This document shows, piece after piece, positions 15,201 to 21,732 of a stretch of 21,732 nt of DNA. Position numbers and translations under genes: made by a program. Where the stretch lies: NCBI GenBank assembly GCA_041623895.1, contig JBFJVZ010000072.1:1-21732 (forward strand), given 5' to 3'. The number at the start of each line of letters is the position of its first letter. Within the stretch, counting starts at the first letter, position 1. The stretch is from JBFJVZ01 sp041623895. GTDB lineage: Bacteria > Planctomycetota > Planctomycetia > Pirellulales > Pirellulaceae. The notes under the pieces are model-generated. The model was not told the DNA's origin. It saw nothing but the letters and a program-made list of their open reading frames with translations, and made no database searches.

Positions 15201-17489
15201 GGTGTCTTTGGATTGGGTGCCAGCGACCCGGATGACGCACACCGCGTCACGCTGCAGCCTGGGCAGGTATTGGAAGGCTTGGACTTTGGCAATCAACGGG
15301 TTAATGTTCAACCGACAGCCGATGCGGGCGGACCGTATTCAGTTCCTGAGGGCGGCACTGTTGAGCTGAATGCAGCGGCAAGTTCCGATCCTAACCAGAC
15401 GACTTCGACATTGACGTTCTTGTGGGATTTGGATAGTGACGGGACGTTCGGCGAAACCGGAGTCGGCGCGGAACGCGGTGATGAAGTAGGCATTAGTCCA
15501 ACTTTCTCGGCTGCCGGGCTGGACGGACCAAGCAGCGTGACAGTCGATCTACAAGTCATCGACAATGGTGGCTTGATCGATGAAGACACGGCAACGGTGG
15601 GCATCACAAACGTTGCCCCTGTGATCGAGGACCTTACACTCAGCGCGGCTACGATCGATGAAAACGGCTCGGTCCAGTTAACGGTAACTTTCGCTGATCC
15701 CGGGACGCCTGACACGCATGATGCCGTGATTAACTGGGGTGATGGCAGTCTCGACACGATTGTGAAGTTGACAGGCGGTGAGCGTTCATTCACCGTCACG
15801 CACCAGTATCTGGACGACAATCCGACCAACACTCCGACAGACCAGTACAGGATTGATGTGCGGATTGATGATGATAATGATGGATCCGACCAGACCGGTG
15901 CGGGGGAATCAGTCAGCAGCAGCGTCATTGACTTTGCAGCATTGGCCCATGACGGCTCCAGTCAAGTGTTGGTCAACTCGGTTAGCGAGGACGGGTTCAC
16001 GGTCGCCATCACTTCCTCGCCGCTTGCAAATCTGGAAGTCTTTGGTTCTGCACATCCTTCCTTTGCAGGCTCGACGTCCTTGTCAACATTTTCGCAGATC
16101 CAAACGGTCGCGGTGACCCGCGATGGAGGTGGTGAATTTACACTGCAGTCATTGGACCTGTCGGAGTATCAATCGGGACCGGTTTTTTCGCCGGCCCAGG
16201 TGACGTTTACCGGATACCGTGCTGATAGCTCGACCGTGACACAGACGGTGACAAGTGACGGCGTGTTTGGCTTCCAGACGGTTAACTTTGCGGGCTTCAC
16301 CGATCTGCTATCGGTCATATGGATGACCAGCGAGCTGGGTGCGCCCGATTCATTCCACCAGTTTGATAACATCGTTTTGAAAACTGGCGCGGCCCAGATC
16401 CCCAGTCCTGTCATTACCGTCGACAATCTTGATCCGACGATCGATTCGATCGCAAGTACTGCAGCGTTTGCGAACAAGGCTCTGCCAGGCGATGTGATTA
16501 CCGTCTCAGGTACCTTTAGCGATGTGGGTTCACTTGACACTCATACAGCCGTGGTCAATTGGGATGATGGCACCACTTCTACGGCCACGATCGATCAATT
16601 GGCCGGTACGTTTACGGCCGACCACGCCTACACCACGGGTGGGATCTTTCAAGTCACCGTGACGCTGACCGACGACGACACCGGCACGGCGATCGAATCA
16701 ACGACCGCCGTCGTGACAGGCGTCCGACTGACAAGTGACGGCGAGCTTCAGGTTGTCGGCACCGACGGCAAGGATATCGTGGTAGTCAAGCGTGTCGGAG
16801 GCGATAGCGACGGTGGCCCGGACGACGCGCAGATCCAAGTCGTGGCCAACTTGAATATTCCCGATGGCAGCGATGGCGGGGCTGATATTTTCCTCTTCGA
16901 TCCCGATGACGTGTCCAGTATTCACATCGTGCTCTGTAAGGGCGACGATCACGCCAACGTTGGCAACACGGGCTCTGACGGTGGACTCGACGTTGCTATT
17001 CCGGCCTTGATCGATGGTGGCGACGGTGACGATCATCTGACCGGCGGCAGCGGCGACGATATGATCTTCGGCGGTGATGGCAGGGACTTTTTGCACGGTC
17101 GCAGTGGCAACGATGTATTAGTTGGCGGCGATGGCGATGACCAGTTGCAGGGTGATGGCGGCTTGGACCTGCTCATTGGCGGTTTCGGCGAAGACGACCT
17201 GAAAGGCGGTTGGGAAGACGACATTCTGATCGGTGGATTGACAACGTTCGATAACGACCTGGCTGCCTTGGCCGCGATTCGTGCGGAGTGGACGTCGGCC
17301 GCGACGTACGAAGCTCGCGTCGCGAATCTGACCAGCGGTTCGGGACCGAACCTGGTTGCCGGCAGCACAGTCCTGGACGATGTCGCCCAGGATACGCTTA
17401 ACGGCCAACAAGCCAGCGACTGGTTCTTTGCCGCCCTGGGGCAGGACAAGGTCAAAGACGAGTCCGGCGAAGACGTTGTGGCTGTCTAG
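12228..17489 (+). CDS. Giant secreted multi-domain protein (SdrD_B / propeller / PKD / RTX)
   Basis: The 1,753-aa product begins with a basic leader and the planctomycete extracellular motif ENLEERRLLAADF (32-44), found near the N-terminus of many secreted planctomycete proteins. Three modules follow (about 54-375, 381-697 and 704-1022). Each starts as an SdrD_B-type domain with EF-hand-like DANGDGVRD and LDLNNNGVLD loops and closes with AH.ITL...I.GLDFGN, and has about 220 residues of five xxEhDPxTG motifs in between. Next are PKD-like domains (about 1030-1128, 1131-1233 and 1396-1497), a distinct beta domain ending FDNIVL (about 1234-1392), then eight GGxGxDxLx RTX-type nonapeptides (1597-1670) and a conserved planctomycete tail (FDNDLAALAAI.AEW...DWFFA). 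The start is GTG; alternative TTG 12231. It is probably a surface or released calcium-stabilised protein, perhaps adhesive or matrix-forming; no enzymatic domain is visible. It stands alone between intergenic regions. Confidence 0.9.
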   Translation: MLKLTNRRFGKRRAKKSLQSRRHHMRRILQSENLEERRLLAADFPFSGTGTAEISGTKWLDANGDGVRDTGEGPLEGVVIYLDLNNNGVLDAGSIDPEPQTLTNAAGEYSFAGLDAGDFVVREVVPGSFLQTYPAASPERLFAVPGGISGASNEIVEVDPNTGAEINRFAAPTATSGGPDGLAYDGSHLWFINGFGDDTLYQLDPDSGAVIDADLITAGTGAYDGLAALNGNIYILDFGLDDIFEFDPASDTITNQLDLAGIGGGLAGITGPDRLVSRQGLSIVEIDPASGAVTNSFANDGGFGFGVIGGQIYTNAGGANPIINVYSRAGVLENTITLPFQSSALGADDVDVSIGDAHSITLVDGAVISGLDFGNQPLFGQIHGTKFNDLDGDGARDAGEPPLQGVTIYLDTNDNGVLDIGEPETLTNADGEYWFMDLPADDYVVREVVPGGFEQTSPLAPDRLFATNVASVPDQIVEIDPVTGDVLNQFPTPGLNTAGHGLAFDGTTLYYVNFVDDVLNEMDPDTGSVLDSTGLPFGAYDGLAAIDGLVYIMNFGNNDILVFDPVSNTIVGTLDVDGTNPGISLQGGLGESNGQLVATTTTNDVVFIDTTTAVTTTMFNHGVSGNDVAVSGIGDEIFLGFSSGLIDIQVYDQNGVFQRTVDVDFPVFALGGAAGNLEGAYRVALEPSQIITGLDFGNRAVFAEIHGTKFEDINGNGVRDGAEGPLEGVTIYLDLNDNGVFDAASEPSTLTAADGGYWFQDLLAGDYVVREVVPSGFVQTAPNIARLFVTDLSATPDQIVELDPVSGSQLNQFPAPTNFNTGGHGLALDGNTLYFADFVSDTIYELDANTGSLLDSTALPTGSYDGVAALDGLVYLAEFSLEDILIFDPVSNSITGTLDINGLNPGINLSGGLGEISGPSELIATTSTDEVVFIDPITGAITSSFNHNLGFTFDAAVAGSGQAIYLGFTTGTVQVYERNGTLNRSFDPGVGGVFGLGASDPDDAHRVTLQPGQVLEGLDFGNQRVNVQPTADAGGPYSVPEGGTVELNAAASSDPNQTTSTLTFLWDLDSDGTFGETGVGAERGDEVGISPTFSAAGLDGPSSVTVDLQVIDNGGLIDEDTATVGITNVAPVIEDLTLSAATIDENGSVQLTVTFADPGTPDTHDAVINWGDGSLDTIVKLTGGERSFTVTHQYLDDNPTNTPTDQYRIDVRIDDDNDGSDQTGAGESVSSSVIDFAALAHDGSSQVLVNSVSEDGFTVAITSSPLANLEVFGSAHPSFAGSTSLSTFSQIQTVAVTRDGGGEFTLQSLDLSEYQSGPVFSPAQVTFTGYRADSSTVTQTVTSDGVFGFQTVNFAGFTDLLSVIWMTSELGAPDSFHQFDNIVLKTGAAQIPSPVITVDNLDPTIDSIASTAAFANKALPGDVITVSGTFSDVGSLDTHTAVVNWDDGTTSTATIDQLAGTFTADHAYTTGGIFQVTVTLTDDDTGTAIESTTAVVTGVRLTSDGELQVVGTDGKDIVVVKRVGGDSDGGPDDAQIQVVANLNIPDGSDGGADIFLFDPDDVSSIHIVLCKGDDHANVGNTGSDGGLDVAIPALIDGGDGDDHLTGGSGDDMIFGGDGRDFLHGRSGNDVLVGGDGDDQLQGDGGLDLLIGGFGEDDLKGGWEDDILIGGLTTFDNDLAALAAIRAEWTSAATYEARVANLTSGSGPNLVAGSTVLDDVAQDTLNGQQASDWFFAALGQDKVKDESGEDVVAV
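12387..15293 (+). repeat. Three tandem ~320-residue modules in the giant protein
   Basis: Module 1 covers 12387-13352, module 2 13368-14318 and module 3 14337-15293. Each carries GTKxxDxNGDGxRDxxE, then IYLDxNxNGVxD, EYWF-type, VVREVVPxxFxQT, five propeller-like motifs, and GLDFGN. Modules 2 and 3 share extra wording (HGLA.DG.TLY, TGS.LDST.LP.G.YDG) absent from module 1, so they are the closest pair. The propeller-like parts are at about 12636-13295, 13602-14264 and 14574-15233. Confidence 0.8.
17016..17237 (+). repeat. RTX (haemolysin-type calcium-binding) nonapeptide repeats
   Basis: About eight consecutive GGxGxDxLx-type nonapeptides are read here, including GGDGDDHLT, GGSGDDMIF, GGDGRDFLH and GGDGDDQLQ. 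They would fold as a parallel beta-roll binding calcium. They sit close to the C-terminus of the giant protein, as is usual, and some units are degenerate (GGWEDDILI). Confidence 0.8.
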
Positions 17490-17518
17490 TCGATCTGCCG
17501 GCCAAGTGATACAAAGCT

Positions 17519-17545
17519 TCGGGCGATTCGATTCGAGTCGCCCGA
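17519..17545 (+). terminator. Candidate terminator of the giant secreted protein gene
   Basis: TCGGGCGA (17519-17526) is perfectly complementary to TCGCCCGA (17538-17545) with an 11-base loop. The stem starts 29 bases after the TAG stop codon. There is no clear U-run, so termination strength is uncertain. The remaining 200 bases up to the next gene show no convincing coding sequence. Confidence 0.45.
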
Positions 17546-17736
17546 CCCTGGTGGTGGAAGCCTGGTCGCTGAATTCTCTGCAGTTGCCGGACTTTTCTGT
17601 GACGCTCGTTTGCCAGGAGCCCTGATTTCGCGTCGATATTGCTTTCTCGACCGGATCACGGAACCGTTTGACGAATTACCCTGGCGGCTAGACTTGGAGT
17701 CCTTCATCACGGTACGCTAGCGATTCATCCGCGATT

Positions 17737-17740
17737 GGAG
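17737..17740 (+). promoter_or_regulatory. Ribosome binding site of the 68-aa gene
   Basis: GGAG is located nine bases before ATG 17750. It supports the reality of this short gene, which otherwise rests on its clear signal peptide and membrane segment. Confidence 0.6.
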
Positions 17741-17749
17741 AACAGATAA

Positions 17750-17956
17750 ATGAAGCGTTGGCTGTTGGGACTTACACTGATACCTGTTTCCGTGGCGTCG
17801 GCACATCCGGGACATGGTACCGATGGCGGATCACATGAAGTGGGGCATTACCTTTCGGAACCTCTTCACGTTGGGGTTCTTGTCACGGTGTTTTTGCTGG
17901 TGATGGCAGCGTTGTGCGTTCGGCGATACCTGTCTGCGACCGTCGGCAGCGCCTAG
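17750..17956 (+). CDS. 68-aa His-rich membrane peptide
   Basis: The product has a signal peptide (1-18, SVASA) followed at once by HPGHGTDGG. It has histidines at 19, 22, 29, 33 and 40, and one membrane segment (about 41-57) ending in a short Arg-containing cytoplasmic-type tail (CVRRY). The predicted topology is a small periplasmic His-rich head on a membrane anchor. HPGHG-type N-termini occur in proteins that handle metals, such as HupE/UreJ-like transporters, but this peptide is far too short to be one. A metal-binding role is therefore only inferred. It is convergent with the large minus-strand gene ending at 18053, and nothing else shares its operon. Confidence 0.65.
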   Translation: MKRWLLGLTLIPVSVASAHPGHGTDGGSHEVGHYLSEPLHVGVLVTVFLLVMAALCVRRYLSATVGSA

Positions 17957-17983
17957 GCCACTTCCGTCCGGTGTTGGAACTTT

Positions 17984-18013
17984 CGTCACAACTGCGCAAC
18001 TGCAAGAGTGACG
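17984..18013. terminator. Weak inverted repeat between convergent genes
   Basis: CGTCAC (17984-17989) pairs with GTGACG (18008-18013) around an 18-base loop, in the 96-base gap between the two convergent genes. It could act as a bidirectional terminator but the stem is short. Confidence 0.25.
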
Positions 18014-18052
18014 CTTCAGGTTAGTTATCGCTAAGAGCGCGCAACTTCAGAA

Positions 18053-21000
18053 TTACCGCTTCAGATCAGAGCTTGGCAGCGTTCCGAGTTGAAAGTTCAG
18101 AATCTTGGAATCGACGATCTCGAAGGTTTTCGGCTTAATCGTCATATCCTTGACGTTCAGGTGGGGTCCCGGTTGACCGTTTGGTTTGGTTTGTCGAATC
18201 ACGGCACCTCGGTTGGGGGCACCCTGGATGGTGAACAAGTCTTTGCCTGATGTGTAGGAAGCCCGGTCCGCGGTCGCCTCCAGCAAACCGTTTTCACGTC
18301 GCGTGCGGAATAAGACACCGCTGATTGCTTCCATTTCCCACGGCGTTGGAACTCCGGGAATACTGCGTGATCCATCGGCATAGCCGGGCGCGACGGCAAA
18401 ACCTAATCGATCGCAATCCAATGTCGATTCGCCGGTCGATATTTCGTCCATCGTTTTTGCATCAACGATGTCTTTCCAAGTTTGGATCGGTTGGACACCA
18501 ACTCGGACACCTTTGATGAAGGCAAGCGTCTTGCTGGTTAGGTCCCCCTCGATGGCTTCGTGGTACGTTAAATGCACGCCTGTCAACTGAGGTGATGACT
18601 GTGTGTCGCTGGAATCATCTGCAGCTGAAAGCAAGCCGGCATTGGGCGCGTACATCCAACCGCGATACCAGCCGGGGCCTGCACCAAGCAGTTTTCCGCC
18701 ACCGCTGGGCAGCAAGGTGAGTTGCGGCGCATGCAATACATGACGACTTTCCAAGACTCCGTCGGCTGCACGTCGTTCAGCATTCACAATCACAGGATGT
18801 TCGACAGATTGCAAAAGTTTGATCTGCTGAATAGCGGCACGCTTGATCGATTGAACCTGGCTGACTTCGACGTCTTCCAACAAGACAATTTCCAACTGTT
18901 CACCCATCAGGTGCATTCCCCAGGGCTCGCGTCCGTCCAGCAGCGAGGCGCGGATATCGACACCATCGGTCAGCACAGCGGTCTTTCCGTCAAATCTCAA
19001 TTCGCCATTCCACTTACAGTGCGGCGGCTTGGTCCAAGTGATCCTGCCCGGGTCGTCCGACATGAGCGCGGTGGGCAGGATCGCCGTGGGCATTTGGAAT
19101 TCTCCGGCGCCTTGAATTTGCACCAAATTCTCGCTGGGCCAAATCAGGATCATGGGACCGATGAAATAGCCGTCGGCGATGCTCAATTTCGCGGGAGCTT
19201 TGTCTCCGCTGCCAAGCTTGAGTACATCGCGTCCAGCCGCCGTGCTCAGGCGCAGTTCCTCTCCCGTTAATTGGGTCGGCAGCATGTTGTCACCAACATT
19301 CACAACATGATCTATCTCGACGGATCCGATCACGCTTAAGTCTCTCGCCTGCGCACCGGAGTCACTGAACCGCAATTGTGCGGATATCAAGTCGCCACGA
19401 ATCACCGGCCGCGGCCTGGCCACGGGATCAACCGTGCCATCTGTTGACCCTGGCTGCACGACCCACTGCCGCATCGTGCTTCCCGTTTGCTTGTCGGGCT
19501 GAATCGTGTCAGCGGCTGGATCAGCATCGTGATCAAAATAGAGTCTCAGAACTTGTGTCTGGGCCGCGATGGCAGCAGTATCGATGCGGACGTCTCCGGA
19601 GGCTTGGATCCGGTCAGGAACAAAGGCCAGGGTGTCCTTTGCTTGATTCGCTTCGCGATTATTGACCGGTTTCAAAACGCCTTCGATCGCGTTGGCTTCG
19701 AATTTTCCCCCGTCAGCGAATTTAGCTTCGACCAGGCCGTCCACCCAAAATTGCAGGTCACTATCGACCGTATCAATTTCTACGACACCGCTGGGCTGCA
19801 ATTTAAAGCCCTCGCGCCAGCGCACTTCCTTGAGTGCCAGTTCGTTGTCGGTAAGCGTAACGATCCCGGCACCGAATGCGTCGATCGCACCGATTGCCTT
19901 GGGACGATTCGGGTCGTACTGGTAGGCGAGTTGTGTTAGCCGTGCTGATACAGGCCCGCGATGGATCTCCACACCATTGCGTCCGCCCGCTTTGATCAAG
20001 CCAGCCAGGGCGTCGAAATCGATTCGCTCTGCCTTCAATTCAAGTTCGAAGCTGGGCATCTTCATAACGGCCGGCGATCCGGTCGCTGTCATACGACTAA
20101 TCCAGTCCAGCGGAGTGCGGCGGGGAATCGTTTTATCGGCGGGATTGCGAAGATTCAAATCGATCGCGTCGCAGTCGAAGCGATCTTCGATTCCGCCCGG
20201 CACCTGATGAATCAACGAGATGGAATCGCGAAGTGATAGTTGATCGATGGCAAAGTCATAATCGACTCGGCCACCACATCGCACTGAAATCATCGCCGGC
20301 AACGGTGTGGAACTGCGTGTGGCGGGCAAGCGAACCGGTTGCTCAGTTGTCGCAGTTTTTGCTTCCCAGAGCGCTCCATCCTCAAGCGGCATCAACAATT
20401 CGTCCAGATAGGTCAGCTGCATCCGATCCAAAACGGCCGAAACACTCGAGCCTCGTGGTGCACTGCCCGCAGCAACTGACAGAAAAAGCGTCAAGTCACG
20501 GCCAACCATTGTCGCCTGGCCAACTTTCATGCGAATCGTCTCGGTCGTCCATACTTTTCGATTATTGATTCCGACGTTGGACGTCCGGATCGAAAGCGAT
20601 TGACTTTCGTCTGATTTGTCAGGACGACGGATATGAACCTTGCCGATCAATTGGCCGCGTTCGATCGGCGGCGCACCGCCGCTCATCACGTCCAGTGATT
20701 CGGTGAATTTGATTTCCGCACCTTGGCTGGCTTCCAGAATCACCGGCTCCGGGTCCAAATCGCCCGACATGCCGCGGCCGACCACCAGGGTGATCGGCCA
20801 TAGTTTCCAATGGTCCTCGTTCGTTTGCTCCCATTTCTCGAACAGCAGCACGCCGTCATCCGTGCGCAAGCGTTTGCAAGGTCCCCGTTGCCACGCTCCA
20901 TCGGGAAACAAGTCAGCGAGTGCAGGATCCGCGCCGATCTGTAATTCTTCGCGTGGACGCACCGTCTGCACCGCGGGCGGTCGCAGCCACGCACTGGACA

Positions 21001-21070
21001 GCATCTGATAGATGATCGCCGCGGCAGCGAGGAACACGAGGGAACTGCAGTAGTGAGCTATTTTTTGCAT
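18053..21070 (-). CDS. Giant LptC/OstA-like envelope protein
   Basis: The 1,005-aa product has one N-terminal membrane segment (about 9-28) and a long, beta-rich periplasmic-type body with very few cysteines. Residues 105-195 resemble LptC: PVILEASQGAEI, then LSIRTSNVGINNRKVWTTET, then VGQATMVGRDLTL, the pattern of alternating strands with 'derived from a precursor form' turns. Near the C-terminus, residues 925-992 (LLEATADRASYTSGKDLFTIQG) resemble OstA/LptA strands. It starts 34 bases downstream of the kdsC stop, the place held by lptC in many Gram-negative kdsC-lptC-lptA operons. The family length for LptC is about 190 aa, so this is about five times longer. It may bridge inner and outer membranes for LPS transport, or be an AsmA/TamB-like bridge. 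No strong ribosome site precedes the ATG at 21070. Confidence 0.75.
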   Translation of the reverse strand: MQKIAHYCSSLVFLAAAAIIYQMLSSAWLRPPAVQTVRPREELQIGADPALADLFPDGAWQRGPCKRLRTDDGVLLFEKWEQTNEDHWKLWPITLVVGRGMSGDLDPEPVILEASQGAEIKFTESLDVMSGGAPPIERGQLIGKVHIRRPDKSDESQSLSIRTSNVGINNRKVWTTETIRMKVGQATMVGRDLTLFLSVAAGSAPRGSSVSAVLDRMQLTYLDELLMPLEDGALWEAKTATTEQPVRLPATRSSTPLPAMISVRCGGRVDYDFAIDQLSLRDSISLIHQVPGGIEDRFDCDAIDLNLRNPADKTIPRRTPLDWISRMTATGSPAVMKMPSFELELKAERIDFDALAGLIKAGGRNGVEIHRGPVSARLTQLAYQYDPNRPKAIGAIDAFGAGIVTLTDNELALKEVRWREGFKLQPSGVVEIDTVDSDLQFWVDGLVEAKFADGGKFEANAIEGVLKPVNNREANQAKDTLAFVPDRIQASGDVRIDTAAIAAQTQVLRLYFDHDADPAADTIQPDKQTGSTMRQWVVQPGSTDGTVDPVARPRPVIRGDLISAQLRFSDSGAQARDLSVIGSVEIDHVVNVGDNMLPTQLTGEELRLSTAAGRDVLKLGSGDKAPAKLSIADGYFIGPMILIWPSENLVQIQGAGEFQMPTAILPTALMSDDPGRITWTKPPHCKWNGELRFDGKTAVLTDGVDIRASLLDGREPWGMHLMGEQLEIVLLEDVEVSQVQSIKRAAIQQIKLLQSVEHPVIVNAERRAADGVLESRHVLHAPQLTLLPSGGGKLLGAGPGWYRGWMYAPNAGLLSAADDSSDTQSSPQLTGVHLTYHEAIEGDLTSKTLAFIKGVRVGVQPIQTWKDIVDAKTMDEISTGESTLDCDRLGFAVAPGYADGSRSIPGVPTPWEMEAISGVLFRTRRENGLLEATADRASYTSGKDLFTIQGAPNRGAVIRQTKPNGQPGPHLNVKDMTIKPKTFEIVDSKILNFQLGTLPSSDLKR

Positions 21071-21104
21071 CGCGGCTGTTTCAGATGCGGCACTGCGTCA
21101 CGAC

Positions 21105-21632
21105 TCAGTGCGGCACATGCTCCTCCCATCGATGCTTGGCTCGCAACAATCGTTCGACTAACTCTCGAACCGCACCTTCGCCACCGCGACTGCGCAAGAT
21201 CCAGTGGCAATGCTCTCGAACGTCAATGGCCGCATCCGCCGGCGATACTGCCAGGGCAACAGTTTTCATGACGGGCAGATCCGGCAAATCGTCACCGATA
21301 TAACAGACTTGATTAGGCGAAAAACCAAGCGATTCGAACAGCTCGCTGCTGGCGGTAAGTTTGTTACTGACACCCTGCTCGACGTGGGTGATTCCCAGTT
21401 CCGCACAGCGTTTCTTGACCACTTTGCTCTGCCGCGAAGTCAGGATGCCAAATCCGAATCCGCTCCGCATCCAGAGTTTAATGCCCAAACCGTCACGGAC
21501 GTGAAATCGTTTGCTTTCAATGTTATGGTTGTCATAGATGATGCCGCCATCAGTCAGTACGCCATCAACATCGGAAACGATGCACGCGATGGAAGCGGCA
21601 ATTTCAGCGTCGCTGCGTAATAGGGCTGGCAT
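21105..21632 (-). CDS. kdsC: 3-deoxy-D-manno-octulosonate 8-phosphate phosphatase (KdsC)
   Basis: This 175-aa HAD-superfamily phosphatase has the length and motifs of KdsC, which removes the phosphate from Kdo-8-phosphate in LPS inner-core synthesis in the cytoplasm. Visible motifs: DVDGVLTDG (21-29, nucleophile Asp21 and Asp23), the substrate-region RDGLGIKLW (46-54), TSR (65-67), Lys91 and GDDLPDLPVM (113-122). The C-terminal GGEGAVRELVE (150-160) is typical of the KdsC tetramer tail. Start at ATG 21632; the next gene follows after 34 bases, so the two are likely co-transcribed. Related HAD enzymes acting on N-acylneuraminate 9-phosphate or similar share this fold, but the tail supports KdsC. 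Confidence 0.9.
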   Translation of the reverse strand: MPALLRSDAEIAASIACIVSDVDGVLTDGGIIYDNHNIESKRFHVRDGLGIKLWMRSGFGFGILTSRQSKVVKKRCAELGITHVEQGVSNKLTASSELFESLGFSPNQVCYIGDDLPDLPVMKTVALAVSPADAAIDVREHCHWILRSRGGEGAVRELVERLLRAKHRWEEHVPH

Positions 21633-21693
21633 TGGATCGTGTTGACTGCTGTTGGAATCAGGTTGGTTTACGGAAATGAACCGTCAGTGTTTC

Positions 21694-21732
21694 AGAGGAA
21701 TTGACATCGCATGATCCACTGGATTGCCCAGA
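21694..21732 (+). CDS. Possible start of a plus-strand gene running off the window
   Basis: ATG at 21711 begins an open frame (MIHWIAQ) that reaches the window edge, with AGAGGA (21694-21699) 11 bases upstream. Only seven residues are visible, so no product can be proposed. It would be divergent from kdsC. Confidence 0.2.

Noticed and set aside
17486..17710. 74-aa minus-strand frame after the giant protein gene
   Set aside because: It overlaps the end of the giant gene and the candidate terminator, and is Ser/Arg-rich without any motif.
21633..21732. Search for a kdsD (arabinose-5-phosphate isomerase) gene end upstream of kdsC
   Set aside because: None of the three minus-strand frames in the last 100 bases reads like the KdsD C-terminus, and all are closed by stop codons before kdsC.

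Overview
The window looks like a chromosomal segment from a planctomycete, most likely of the Pirellulaceae (Rhodopirellula/Pirellula-like) group. The evidence is protein families typical of that phylum: a DUF1501 protein, a PSCyt1/DUF1549/DUF1553 (PSCyt2/PSD1) cytochrome-like protein with Big_2 domains, a PPC-domain exported protein, and a giant secreted protein with the N-terminal LEERRLLAA motif of planctomycete extracellular proteins. A kdsC-type gene indicates Kdo/LPS-type outer-membrane chemistry. No tRNA, rRNA, CRISPR array, insertion sequence or phage gene was recognised.

Layout. 1-591: no convincing gene, but nested and tandem palindromic (REP-like) repeats. 592-1905 (minus): DUF1501 protein. 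1906-2259: divergent promoter region. 2260-6803 (plus): a translationally coupled pair, the 815-aa DUF1549/DUF1553 haem-motif protein and a PPC-domain exported protein. These three genes are the set often clustered in planctomycetes, but here the DUF1501 member is divergent. 6923-7405: a small exported helical protein of unknown function. 7602-11642: a 1,346-aa polytopic membrane protein with two related extracytoplasmic halves. 11643-12227: 585 bases without a convincing gene. 12228-17489: a 1,753-aa secreted calcium-binding-type protein. 17750-17956: a 68-aa His-rich membrane peptide. 18053-21632 (minus): kdsC followed after 34 bases by a 1,005-aa single-anchor envelope protein with an LptC/OstA-like segment.

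How they fit together. Nearly every product is predicted to be exported, membrane-anchored or concerned with the cell envelope, so this is an envelope/exoprotein region. The two most unusual items are: (1) the giant secreted protein, in which a five-motif propeller-like domain appears to be inserted inside each of three SdrD_B-type domains, with a further domain inserted between two PKD-like domains; and (2) the 1,005-aa protein in the kdsC-lptC gene position, which may be a much enlarged planctomycete counterpart of the LptC/LptA LPS-transport bridge. Both are inferences from sequence pattern and gene order and need structure prediction or profile searches.
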